Source: Plasmodium brasilianum
Taxonomy: Eukaryota; Apicomplexa; Aconoidasida; Haemosporida; Plasmodiidae
DNA length: 64,000 nucleotides
NCBI RefSeq assembly: GCF_023973825.1
Contig: NC_090127.1
Location: forward strand, 2,903,501 to 2,967,500
Reading direction: 5' to 3'
Notes under the pieces: model-generated
What the model saw: the letters and a program-made list of their open reading frames with translations, nothing else
What the model was told of the DNA's origin: nothing
The model's database searches: none
Part shown: positions 1-10,449 of the stretch, one piece after another
Layout: each line of letters opens with the position of its first letter
Numbering within the stretch: position 1 is the first letter of the stretch
Program-made: the position numbers and the translations under genes

Positions 1-457
1 AAAAGAAACTTACATATATACATAAATATATGTATATATTTATGTATTTATCTATATATAAATATATATATGTATTCGTGTACGTATAACGTATGTGTAA
101 ATGTTCGAATATTTGTAAGATTCCCATGAACAAATTTTTTTTCAGTAATATTCATGTATATATATATGTTATAGGAAGCAGAAGTTTCTTATGAATTATG
201 AGTATGTGCATGGACATATATGAATCTTTTAATTGATGATAACAAATAAAAATAAGGATATATTATTATTTGGCTTTTATAAGAGAATAGTCTTCTTTTG
301 TTTGTCATACATATCCATTTTTTTTATTTCCATTTAACTTTTTATAAAAAAAATTATTTTTATATGTTATTAATAGTTTTTCGTGTTTATATGTATACAT
401 GTAAATTAGGGCGCATACATATATATATATATATATATAATAATAGTAATAATAATA

Positions 458-497
<40 letters not shown>

Positions 498-938
498 AAG
501 GAATCCTTTTTAATTTTTTTTTTCGCTAGCATTTATATTTAAAAAAAAAAAAATTAAGATAAAAAGAATTCATTAGTAAAAATGTGTTAATTCAATAACC
601 TTATTGATTAAGTGTAATTTTTTAAATTCATAGATGAATAAATTGCTAATTCAGACGACTAACAGTGTTTTAATGTACACCTACATAAATATATATATAT
701 ATATATATGTGTAGTGCATAGGTAGTGTATGTAGCAATTCCACCTCTCATGTTGATTATATCAAGTTAATGCAACCATTTTTCCAATTAATGGTTCATTT
801 GATGCTCTAAATTTTTCAACAAAAAAAAATATTTGCAAAGTAAAGAATATTTGGTGTATGCATTTATACAACGGTTGATTTGCTATTCTTTTGCTTTTTC
901 TTTTTTCTTCTTTTTTTTTTTTCTTGTTCACAATATTT
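1..938. other. Intergenic, upstream of the FAM133-like gene
   Basis: No gene could be supported here. The stretch holds TA-rich microsatellite DNA, including an (AT)n tract near 418-438, an imperfect (AAT)n trinucleotide run at about 439-495 and another (AT)n tract near 690-708. The open frames across it read as poly-Asn or poly-Tyr and only reflect these repeats. It presumably contains the promoter and 5' UTR of the gene starting at 939, but no specific element stands out. Confidence 0.6.
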
Positions 939-2062
939 ATGCCGAAACAAAGAGGATTTCGCCCCCAAGGGTTAATTGCCCCGATACAAAGAATAAAATA
1001 CACTGGGTAAAAAAAAAAAAAAAAAATAAATAATAAAAATAATAAAATTAGCAATTATATATTATATGCAATTACTGCATATATTGTGTTTTGTGACTGA
1101 TAGTTAGACATATTCTGTTTTATTTTTTTAAATTTTCTTCAAGTATTTATGCTGCTTTACACCTGATTCTTTATTAAGAGAAAACCATTGTTCGGACGTG
1201 TAATATTATATGTTATGCGTGTTTATACATATATATATTATGTTATATGCACATGTGCATGTGAAAACCTTTTATTTTGTCAGGCCAACTATATTAGACA
1301 AAATAAACAGAGAGAGTAGACCAACATGGGACGATTTAAAGGATCGAATTAAAAATCAAGAGGGAAATAAAATGCTAGAAGAATATGAAAACGCAAAATA
1401 TCTAGAGGAATTAAATAGAAACAGACAAGAGAAAATAAAGGAACAGGAGAAAAGATATATAAAAAAGTTAAAGAAGGAATACAAAAACAAATATAAGAAA
1501 AAAAATGATGATAAAGGAGGGAGTAGTAATACTAGTCGTAGCAGTAGCAGTAGCAGTAGCAGTAACAGCATTAATAGCAGTAGTGTGAGTGACAGTTCCT
1601 CAGGCGATAATTCAAAAAAGAGAAAAAAAAAAAAAAATAAAAAAGAGAAAAAAAATAAAAAAAAATACACAAGTTCATCACATTCAAATAGTGATGATAC
1701 CCATTCAAGTAACACACTGTCGAAACATTTAAAAAAAAAAAAAAAAAGTAAGAAGCGTTCTTTGTCTAACTCTAGCTCTAGTGAATCACATGATAGGAAA
1801 CATAAAAAGCATAAAAAAAAGGTATGCTTTTTTATACCCTCAGAGTACACATGTTAATATAAGTTTAAATCTGTATCTCTGCACTGCATTACACATATGT
1901 ACATGTATGTATATATATACACACTAATAAATATGTTCATATATACACATGTACATATGCATATATATACATTTTGCTCCTATAAATATATAAACATTAA
2001 TTTATCATTTACAGGACGATGTAAACCCTTATAAGTTATCAAGTTTCTTTAAAATGAAATGA
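939..2062 (+). CDS. FAM133-like Lys/Ser-rich nuclear protein
   Basis: Three exons fit: 939-1006, 1284-1821 and 2015-2062. The start is the ATG at 939. The first junction (donor GTAAAA, acceptor TTTGTCAG) brings together the conserved N-terminus around TGPTILDKI and RPTWDDLKDRI. This matches the start of animal and plant FAM133 proteins (SGPTIQDYL...RPTWEEVKEQL), followed by the family's charged helix. The rest is Ser-rich and Lys-rich tracts (about residues 90-200), as in the family, and the last exon adds a short tail ending FFKMK. Human FAM133 proteins are poorly characterised, and the basic, serine-rich composition suggests a nuclear, RNA-related role by inference. The open frame starting at 1210 is intron sequence upstream of 1284 and should not be used as the start. 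Confidence 0.8.
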
Positions 2063-2857
2063 GAATAAAAAGTAAAGTTAAAATTGAAGCTACAATTGAA
2101 GTTAAAAATGAAGCTACAATTGAAGTTAAAAATGAAGCTAAAATTGAAGTTAAAAATGAAGCTAGTTTTAAAATAAAAAGAATTTTTTTAGTGATTAATT
2201 AAAAAAAAAAAAAAGAAAATAAACAAGTTACTTTTAATAATAATTTTTTAAAAACATTTTTAATTTAAATAAATTTTTTTTTATTATTTTGTTATATTAT
2301 TTTTATTTTCTTCTTTTTTTTTTTTGCATCAAATTATATCAAAAAAAAATTTTTTTAATAACATTTTGTTACATTTGTGTGGTTTAAAAAAAGGAAAGAA
2401 AAAAAAGGGGAAAAAAAAATTCGTCAATTTGCCTTTGTTAATCCAATTCGTCCAAATCGTCCTGTTTGTATAAAAAAAAGAAAAAAAAAAAAAAATAAAA
2501 ATGCAAAAAGAAAAAAACAGCAATGTTGATTATTCACCTACTACTTGAATTATGCACAAGAGTGTTAATTCAAATGTTCGGCGTGTAATGAAACAAACGC
2601 ATTTTGAATTTTTTTTATTTTCTTTTCCTATTTGTATTTCTTTTTATTTTTGTTAAATTTGAAGATATGCCCCTTTCTTATTTTATTGTCTTAAATAGAA
2701 ATCTCTACCAGTTCGTCAATGAACAATTCACTATTTATTGGTATATTATCCTCTCTTTTATCTGTACAGGTAGCAAATGAACATACAAAAATATGCAAAT
2801 ATATTTTATTAAATAAATGAAAAGGCATTGCTTATAATAATTGTTAATATTTTTTCC
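2063..2857. other. Convergent intergenic region with a short minisatellite
   Basis: This is the space between the 3' ends of two convergent genes. Positions about 2071-2165 hold a degenerate tandem repeat of roughly 24 bp built on GAAGCTACAATTGAAGTTAA. The rest is poly(T)/poly(A) runs (2185-2520) typical of 3' UTRs in this genome. I see no further coding sequence. Confidence 0.6.
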
Positions 2858-5014
2858 TTAACCATTTTCAACTTTTCCATTAACATAATTTTTCTTTTCT
2901 GGTGTATCCTCCTTTTGATCTTCCTCATCATCATAAAACAAATCATCGTATTCATTCGTATTCGCGGCATTGTCATCATCAACGAATAATCTGCGGAAAA
3001 ATAAATCACATGCGGTTATTCAAGTGCCGTATGCGTGTACATACGTATATATATGTATATATATATATATATATACATATTGACATATATGTGGAAAAAA
3101 AATAAAATAAAATAAACAAATAAATACATATATATTATATAAATATATATATATATATTGCGAGCACAACAAAACGTTCGCCCCCACTGCTGGTATTTTG
3201 TATGTTTATGCGCATGCATGTGTGCAAGTGTTGGCATGTATATTACGTAGGATCGTAGGTAAATAGTTCCTTTCCAGACAACATGTTCGTTCTGCCTTTC
3301 TTTTCTGTTTTGTCTTTTTGTTCGTCTTTTTTTAGTTTTTTCTTTTCCTCTCTTTCTTTTAACCATTTTTTGAACAGCTCTAGTGTAACAGTAGTACCGT
3401 TGTTTATAAATTGTGCTCTCTGAAAAGGATGGAAAAAATTGAATGTAATGTAAATTACGAATTTGGAAATATTTTCAGTTACCACATAACACTTATCAGT
3501 TATCGCTTAGTATGCAACATAAAAACGGATTCATGTTTAACTTTTAAGTATGCACATTATTCCTAAATAATGCAGATATTACCTCTTCCTCAATGATTTC
3601 TTCTAAAGGTCTTTCTTCTTTTTCATCTACTGTCGTTTCGGACTTCTTTAATACATATCCTATGCGTAAAGAAAAAAAAAAAAAAAAAGTTAAATTGAAA
3701 AATTGAAAAATTGAAAAAGTAAAAATCAAAAACAATGAAACATGCATAGTTTACTCCTGCGAAGGTAAATTATGAACAGTTCGAATCAAAAAGGAGTACT
3801 TTGTTTGGTTATTAAAATTGTTGACCAAATGTAATGTAATCATTTGTGTAAACCATCATGTTCATTTTTTTGCACTATTTTTTTTTTTTTTTGTTGTTGT
3901 TTCCCTTTTCTAACCTTGTGGCAAGCAGTGCTTATACTTGCAATTATCACCTCCATTAGGACATACCCAAAACCATCCATATTGCTGCAATGCGGAGGAC
4001 AGGAGAGGGAGTAAAAAAAAAAAAAAATTGTTATTGTTGTTGTTACAATTATTAATGCTATAACTCTCATTATTATTATCATTTCTACTACATTTGTGGC
4101 GTCTATTTGAATATACAAACATTTCAAAGCAATAATAGTATAGTTTATTCCTTCTACGCTTTTTTTCTTTTGACCTTACCTTATTTTCGACAGCGCTTAA
4201 AAAGTACTTACATATAATGTCCGTTTTATTTACATTTTTATGTCTTATATTTATAACCTCTGTTAATCTGTTAATATCCCACTGATCTATAGTGTCATTT
4301 TCCTTATCATTTTTATTATCACGCACATCAGTGTAAATATCTATTTTTTGTGATTCCTTGGACTTTTTCGGATCATATGTTGCAGCTAACTCATTTATTT
4401 TTTTGACCTTCTCTGTTTCTGCGCAGTGAGGGCGAAGAAATATGAAGGGGGAAATGGAGAAAAATGATGCGAAGTGACAATATATGACGAAAAATGGAGG
4501 AAAATGACGAAGTATGATGTAAAATGACGAAATATGATGTAAAATGATGAAATATGATGTAAAATGATGTAAAGACATGGTCAAAAATTACACCAGAGTG
4601 GTGCACATATATATCCTTATTACTTAGATAAACCGAATTTAGTAGTAACTTCTGCTGATTTAATTTTTCTTTTTCTTTTTCTTCTTTTCTTTTTTCGTCA
4701 GGTTTTTTTTTGGTTTGAAATACTTGCTGCTGAACGCCTTTGATATACCTGAGAGGGATAATTTTTTTTTTTTTTTTCGGGTTAAGGGTGAATTAGATAT
4801 ATGTGTACGATTGGAAGTTGCTTGTTCATATATATATGTATTATAAGTACAGGTATTTTATATATATACCCAATATGTTCTCGTTGATTTATTTCGCTAG
4901 ATACCTCTGAACACTTTTACTTTTATTCTTGTTTTTCAGTCCAAAAGTTTTATCTTCTACAATTTTCTGCTTTTCTTTTTCTATTTTTTTAGTGTTCTCC
5001 TTTTTTGGAGGCAT
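2858..5014 (-). CDS. ZC3H15/Tma46-like CCCH zinc-finger protein (DRG-binding, DFRP1 family)
   Basis: Seven exons fit on the minus strand: 5014-4905, 4748-4624, 4418-4180, 3984-3915, 3659-3583, 3419-3247 and 2990-2858. Together they are 927 nt, giving 308 residues with every phase matching. The N-terminus MPPKKEN, then VEDKTFGLKNK, is the hallmark of human ZC3H15 and yeast Tma46. It is followed by TIDQWDINRLTEVI, the finger [20 protein letters not shown]-x5-C-x3-H, LPQGYVLKK, and the DFRP region with TLELFKKWLKEREEKK and LSGKELF. The tail is acidic. Family members bind and stabilise the translation-associated GTPase DRG1/Rbg1 and associate with ribosomes. The first of the family's two CCCH fingers is not visible: exons 2-3 read through its position without the Cys/His ligands. 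That could be real loss or a missed exon. Confidence 0.87.
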
Positions 5015-5040
5015 CTTGAGATTAGCAAAGATGAATATAG

Positions 5041-5150
5041 ACTGTTATTATGTGTTATTATGAGTTATTATGGGCTATTATGTGTTATTATGAGTTATTA
5101 TGTGCTATTATGGGCTATTATGTGTTATTATATGCTATTATGTACTCTTA
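5041..5150. repeat. 10-bp minisatellite
   Basis: About eleven head-to-tail copies of a 10-bp unit (T/A)GTTATTATG or GGCTATTATG occur. The array begins 27 bases upstream of the ZC3H15-like start codon, so it probably lies in that gene's 5' UTR or core promoter. Confidence 0.8.
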
Positions 5151-5448
5151 TTTATAATCTATGTACTGATGAATTTACGTCCTTATGAACATACTTCTAT
5201 TATCTTTCAATAATTTATTTTATCCTTCTCTTTAAGCTTTCCTTTTCACAATATTTTGTTCCATATCTTGGTCAAACGCAGCAGGCGAAACCTTCTTGAG
5301 ATTTCGTTTGAACTGCTTAAATTTTAAATTAAAAAATAAAATAAAATAAAATCAGAAAAACGGGAAAGAAAGAATAGGAAAATACGAAAAAAACGAAAAG
5401 AATGAAAAAAAAAAAAAAAAAAAGCAAACAACGAAATAAATAAAAATA

Positions 5449-5660
5449 ATGGTTAAAAAAAGAAAAGATGGGAAAAAAAAAAGTACACGTAGTAAACTTA
5501 AAGAGTTTCCTGATTATGTGACAATAAACGGTTTAATGACAAGGAAAACATAAAGGTCATTCTACAAACTTATGTATTAATATAAAATTTAAAAGGGGCA
5601 GAAGAGTTGATAAGCCTTACAAATTATTTATACGAAAAATTCAGGATGTGGATGTGCTAA
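5449..5660 (+). CDS. Candidate small basic protein, two exons
   Basis: An ATG at 5449 opens a Lys-rich frame (VKKRKDGKKKKSTRSKLKEF) that would stop at 5553 if unspliced. A 65-nt intron with GT/AG ends (5531-5595) removes that stop. It joins DYVTING in phase to AEELISLTNYLYEKF and ends at TAA 5658-5660, giving about 47 residues. A competing reading in a third frame (5540-5697, KFKRGRRVDKPYKLFIRKI) is equally open and would imply a frameshift. I do not recognise the product. The base composition is coding-like compared with the flanks, but a 65-nt intron is short and no homology supports it. Confidence 0.3.
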
Positions 5661-5759
5661 GTGGAGAAATCATTCCCTCTTTTATTGAATCCCAGTGAGG
5701 GAAAATGCAATAAACATTAATACGTTCATACGTACATATACAAGAATATATTGTATTAT

Positions 5760-5950
5760 GTATGTATTTAATTATGTATGTATGCATTTATGTATGTATG
5801 CAATTATGTATGTATGCAATTATGTATGTATGCAATTATGTATGTATGCAATTATGTATGTATGCAATTATGTATGTATGCAATTATGTATGTGTGGAAT
5901 TATGTATTTGTGGAATTATGTATGTATTCAATTATGTACGTATGTATGTA
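5760..5950. repeat. 16-bp minisatellite (CAATTATGTATGTATG)
   Basis: Direct repeats of a 16-bp unit run about ten to eleven times, with variant copies at both ends. The unit is not a multiple of three, so the overlapping open frames that read as Met/Tyr/Cys/Val strings are unlikely to be genes. Confidence 0.8.
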
Positions 5951-6632
5951 TATGTGAGCATGTATACGTATCTACATACGTAACACTAGCTAAATTAAAA
6001 AGATGAGAATGTTCGACATTTGACGAAATATGAGCTACCAATTTTCATCGCTTCGTGAAAAAAAAAAAAAATGCTTCATATTTGCAAAGGCGATGCGTCG
6101 AATAGTGCTTTACAGTTTAATTGTTTATAGTTTCTTTTTATTATTATTTGTTTTTTTTTTTTGAATTTACAAAAATAGTAGCTTCCCATATGGTGCAAAT
6201 GTGTAAACAGAAAAGATGCAAAAAAGATATAAAACGTTTTACGCAAGAGCACATGAGACTGTACGGGTACAATATATATATATTAACGTGTGCTTATATA
6301 TAAACCTGTACATATATATATATTTATATGTACACAGTTATGCTCGTTTGTGCCTTGCATGAATGCAGATTCCCTCCAATTTATTCTTTGCTTTCCGGCT
6401 AATTAGCACAAATATAACCGCTAAGCAACGTACAATTGTAATTTTGAAGTAGCATTAATTTATGCAAGTGGGCTTGTTTATTTTTTCACCTTTCGAAAAA
6501 AAAAAATAAATAAAATAATTCTGATGAATTCCAACGTTGAATAAATTTCTCCCCTAACGGGCAACGAAAAAGATTTTCCCCTTTTTTTTGGAATAAAGAA
6601 AATTAAATAAATAATAAAATACGCACATAAGC

Positions 6633-6682
<50 letters not shown>

Positions 6683-6879
6683 CATACATACATACATACG
6701 TGCGTACATACATACGTGCGTACATACATACATACGTACATACGTGCGTACGTATGTAGGTATATGAATGTGAGTGTATGCACGAATGTGTACGAGTACA
6801 TACATCCCTGAGCGCGCATCGGTTGAGGCTTTTTTACGGACTTGAAAAAATGCGCGCGTTAATTTTTCGATGAACAATT

Positions 6880-8817
6880 ATGACAAGTTCATTCCTACAG
6901 ATAAGTAAAGCTATATCAAGATGGAAATACCGAAAAGAGTGTTATGATCAATTTTATAATTTTACTCAATGTAGAGGGAGAATGAAGAAAAAGGGTATTT
7001 CTTTACATGTAAAGGGTAGCATATGGAATAGGAACATAAGAAAAGATATAAAGTTTGGGAAAACGGATAAAGAGGAAAAAAAGGAAGTAATTAATTTAAA
7101 CTTGGACAGAAAAGGTATCACAAGTAGTAAGGACCTATTAAAATATATAGGGAAAAATAAAAAATTGCTATTGTATATATTATGTAAAATTGATGAGAAA
7201 AAAAATAAATACAGAGGACAGCAGGATGTACTAAACGACCTGGAGCACAATATAAATGAAAAAATAGTTGAAGAGGAATTGTCATTACGTAATAGCGAAA
7301 AAATGATTTTCCTAAGTTGTGCAAGTAGTAAATATTACGCAGAGAAAATACACTTGATAAGAAATGATAACAATGGTATATATATAGATGAAAAGAACTT
7401 ATTCAATTATTACTGTACTGTTTTAAAATACAGAAAAAACAATTCTTTAAATGATAAAGAAATAGATGATGATATATTGACATTTTTTAAAAGCAGAATG
7501 AATATAAGGAAGATAAATAGCATTTCTTTATACCTTTTAAACTTGTCTTATTTAAATAGTAAAACTACCATAAAGACAAATGTTTTATACAATTTTGTTT
7601 TATATATGTTAAAATATATAAAGAATAAAATTACCAATCGGACGGGTATAATTCTTCTTACACACTACGTGGATTTACTAACATCTATAATGCATGTGTC
7701 GAAGCTGAAAATTGAAACTAGCTCTGCAGAAGTTGGAGAAGAAAACACAGATAGTATAAACAAAATCAGGATGGTTAATAAGAATGAATACCCTTTTGAC
7801 TGTCATTCGTTTTCCAACTTATGCAAGAACAGCCAAGTTATGATACACGCAGGGCACAATGATGCAAAAAAATCAGGGGAAATTATTTCCTATGATGCAA
7901 CCAAGTTCTATCACTACTTTAACATATACGATTTTGTTTGCAACAGGGAAGGATATACATCCGGGGATTCAGCAGCAGTCGTAACGACCAGAGCAAAGGA
8001 CGGAATAGCAGTCGGTGGAGTACAGCAGACTATCGATGCTTTAAGCATGAACAAAACGAGCGGTAGCACTTGGGCAAAAATATACGATATACGGAGCGAA
8101 ATCATTTATATGATTTATTATTTGAATGCCGCATTAGTCTGTTTACTTAAAAAGTGTGTTAGGAATTGTAAAAAGGATGTTCACAGTAAACGTTTTGATG
8201 AACCATTAGAAAAGAGACTATACGTCATCATTAATTATATGTTTAACTGTTTACAATATAACGTTTTTTGCAAAACATTATTTTTATTATTACAACAAGT
8301 GCTCATTATTTACATGAGTAATAATATGAGGAAGTATCATTTTCGTTATTTATCAACTTCAAGTATAGCTCATTTAGTTCATTTATTGTCTATACAATAC
8401 AGCTCTGTTAAAATAGACGACGATAATGAAAAATTAATTATGTTAAAAAATTGTTTAAACAAATTATTCACAAATGACTGTAAAGATTTAGGGAAGAAGG
8501 ACAAACTTCTAACCTATATTAGTGTTTCTAAAATTCTCTTTTTTTCAAAAAAGGTGTACATTGAAAAAATGCATAATATATTAAGTAGTGAACTTATAAA
8601 TTTTACTTACAGAGATCTGTATAGTGTTGTATACTCCCTAAACTGTTCAAAATTCTATGACTTACCTTTCTTTGAATCCGTGTTAAGGAATATTTATAAA
8701 TTAAAACACAAATATGAACAAAGTAGAGTCTTAACTATTATAACCGTGTTTTGCTCCTTTAACGTTAACTTGGCCATATTCAATTTCCTCATGGCTTATG
8801 CGAACAAGAATGAGTAA
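6880..8817 (+). CDS. Conserved helical protein, probably organellar (function unknown)
   Basis: A single uninterrupted exon of 645 residues starts at the ATG at 6880. The N-terminus (MTSSFLQISKAISRWKYRK) is basic and free of acidic residues for about 20 residues, as expected of a mitochondrial presequence. The body is made of Leu/Ile-rich helical segments, for example around residues 205-265, 420-520 and 545-640. Their spacing resembles the helical repeats that precede RAP domains in other apicomplexan organellar RNA-binding proteins. A less conserved, Asn/Ser/Gly-containing insert occupies about residues 275-400. I see no RAP domain and no catalytic motif. A role in mitochondrial RNA handling is inference only. 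The downstream neighbour is in the same orientation, about 320 bp away. Confidence 0.7.
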   Translation: MTSSFLQISKAISRWKYRKECYDQFYNFTQCRGRMKKKGISLHVKGSIWNRNIRKDIKFGKTDKEEKKEVINLNLDRKGITSSKDLLKYIGKNKKLLLYILCKIDEKKNKYRGQQDVLNDLEHNINEKIVEEELSLRNSEKMIFLSCASSKYYAEKIHLIRNDNNGIYIDEKNLFNYYCTVLKYRKNNSLNDKEIDDDILTFFKSRMNIRKINSISLYLLNLSYLNSKTTIKTNVLYNFVLYMLKYIKNKITNRTGIILLTHYVDLLTSIMHVSKLKIETSSAEVGEENTDSINKIRMVNKNEYPFDCHSFSNLCKNSQVMIHAGHNDAKKSGEIISYDATKFYHYFNIYDFVCNREGYTSGDSAAVVTTRAKDGIAVGGVQQTIDALSMNKTSGSTWAKIYDIRSEIIYMIYYLNAALVCLLKKCVRNCKKDVHSKRFDEPLEKRLYVIINYMFNCLQYNVFCKTLFLLLQQVLIIYMSNNMRKYHFRYLSTSSIAHLVHLLSIQYSSVKIDDDNEKLIMLKNCLNKLFTNDCKDLGKKDKLLTYISVSKILFFSKKVYIEKMHNILSSELINFTYRDLYSVVYSLNCSKFYDLPFFESVLRNIYKLKHKYEQSRVLTIITVFCSFNVNLAIFNFLMAYANKNE

Positions 8818-9136
8818 AGCCTGCACACGCATGCGCTCATATATACATACATAAATGCTTATATATATATATGTCTTTTTATGTACTTGTTTATGTGATC
8901 ATATGCATGAGCATGTGTTGAGTACTTTCACGCGTCTCTATCTGTTGGCTTTTATTTTATGAACCCTCTTACATTTTATATTTTTCGTGAGTGCACAACG
9001 GTCTCTCTACCCCATTAGATATATGTAGTTGCTCGAGAACATACACACATACAGCATATCTACATTAGCATAAATATATCGCGTATTTATATGCGTACCC
9101 TCATGATTACATGTTTGTAAACATTTCTTCGACAGC
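8818..9136. other. Short intergenic region
   Basis: TA-rich sequence lies between two genes in the same orientation, with TATATACATACATA-type repeats at 8840-8875. Nothing specific could be supported beyond a presumed terminator and promoter. Confidence 0.5.
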
Positions 9137-10396
9137 ATGCAACCTATTAGTAGGGAGGGAAAAAACGAAATTCCAGAATTCAACAGAAACCAAGGTGAGC
9201 AAATGAATAAGAAATGTATTCCCCTATATGCATCAACGAATGTCTTTGCATATCCCCCATTCGTATCCTTACCCGTGTTTTGCGGAGCATGCACATAATA
9301 TAATTATACACACATTTATACATACATTACGCGTACATGTACATATAACTCTGTTTTTCTTTATTTTCAAAGAAGCGAAAAAATTGGAAGAAGATTTGGA
9401 AAACAAGGAAAGAATCTTAAAGGAGCTATCGTCTCATATAAAGGAAGTAAAAACTTAAGACTTCTATACCACCTGTTTGTATGTGTTTGTATCGGTTTGC
9501 ACCATTTTAATTATATTCTAAGCATTTTGAATTCGTATTGTATATATTGCGCATACTGAGCATGTTGTACATCCTGATTTTCCTGCATAAACTTTTTACC
9601 ATTTTCACTCCTACGTAGAATCATAACGCCGATAACATCACCTTTGAGGAGTTGGGTAATTTATCCAATTTTACATGATTAAATATTGTGCTTTTACCGA
9701 AAAAATGTGTTTTCCCCTCTGCATTAATTATGGCATTAATATGGCGCTTTATTGCACCAAGATGTCCTATATATGTAGTGTACTGTACAACAATACACCA
9801 TATTATTGATTTATTATTTTATTTATTTTTTTTTATTTTTTTTTTTTTTCAATTTGAATAACATCTCATGTAGACACGCTCGAGCTCAATTCGGGAGATT
9901 CTGTGCTAAAATGTGATGACTCTGAAGAAAGGTAAAACTGCACATAAAATATAAAAAAAAAAAAAAAAAAAAAAAATGCAGAATATATCGCTCTTTTTTT
10001 TTTTTTTTTATGTATATATATTATGCATAATTTTTTAATTTTTTTTGGACTCTTTTTAATTAATGTGATGATAAAAGTGGGTTATGTTTTAAGCCCATCT
10101 CTTTCAAGAAGTGAATGATGTACTTAAGAAGCTTTTTTATAATCGTTATATTTTATTTCTTGCCAGGCTCGTATAATATTACTGCTTGACTTTTTTTCCT
10201 CTCCATTCAATTTAGTTCATTATATTTGATTTCATTATATTGAATTAGACTTCACTTCTTTGCACTACACGGCATTACATAATATTATATTTCATTTTTT
10301 TTTTTTTTTTTTTTTTTTCCCTCGCACAGGTCTCTAATGAACGATGAAGAAATTAAAAGATACTTAAAGAAAAGGAAAAAAAAAAGAAAAAAGTAA
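9137..10396 (+). CDS. Small five-exon charged protein, function unknown
   Basis: Five small exons fit with consistent phases: 9137-9194, 9373-9446, 9619-9655, 9874-9931 and 10330-10396. They give 97 residues. The protein begins MQPISREGKNEIPEFNRN and continues with a predicted coiled-coil helix (KKLEEDLENKERILKELSSH, about residues 22-41). An acidic middle (TFEELGDTLELNSGDS) follows, and the end is a basic tail (EEIKRYLKKRKKKRKK) that could be a nuclear localisation signal. All four introns have GT/AG ends, and three acceptors follow pyrimidine runs. I do not recognise the family. The many tiny exons with matching phases make a chance assembly unlikely. Confidence 0.65.
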
Positions 10397-10449
10397 AAGG
10401 AATAAGAAGGAAGAATATTAAGGGATCAGGATGGAGAAAGGAAAAGACC

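Larger units (their letters stand above)
5015..6879. other. Intergenic with two minisatellites
   Basis: This lies between two divergently transcribed genes, so both promoters should be here. A 10-bp minisatellite (TGTTATTATG and variants, about 11 copies) covers 5041-5150, just upstream of the ZC3H15-like start. A 16-bp minisatellite built on CAATTATGTATGTATG covers about 5760-5950. (TA)n and (CATA)n tracts cover about 6630-6765. The open frames over the last two are repeat artefacts. A possible small spliced gene at 5449-5660 is listed separately. Confidence 0.6.

Noticed and set aside
5695..6006. Open frames rich in Met/Tyr/Val/Cys
   Set aside because: They follow the 16-bp CAATTATGTATGTATG minisatellite.
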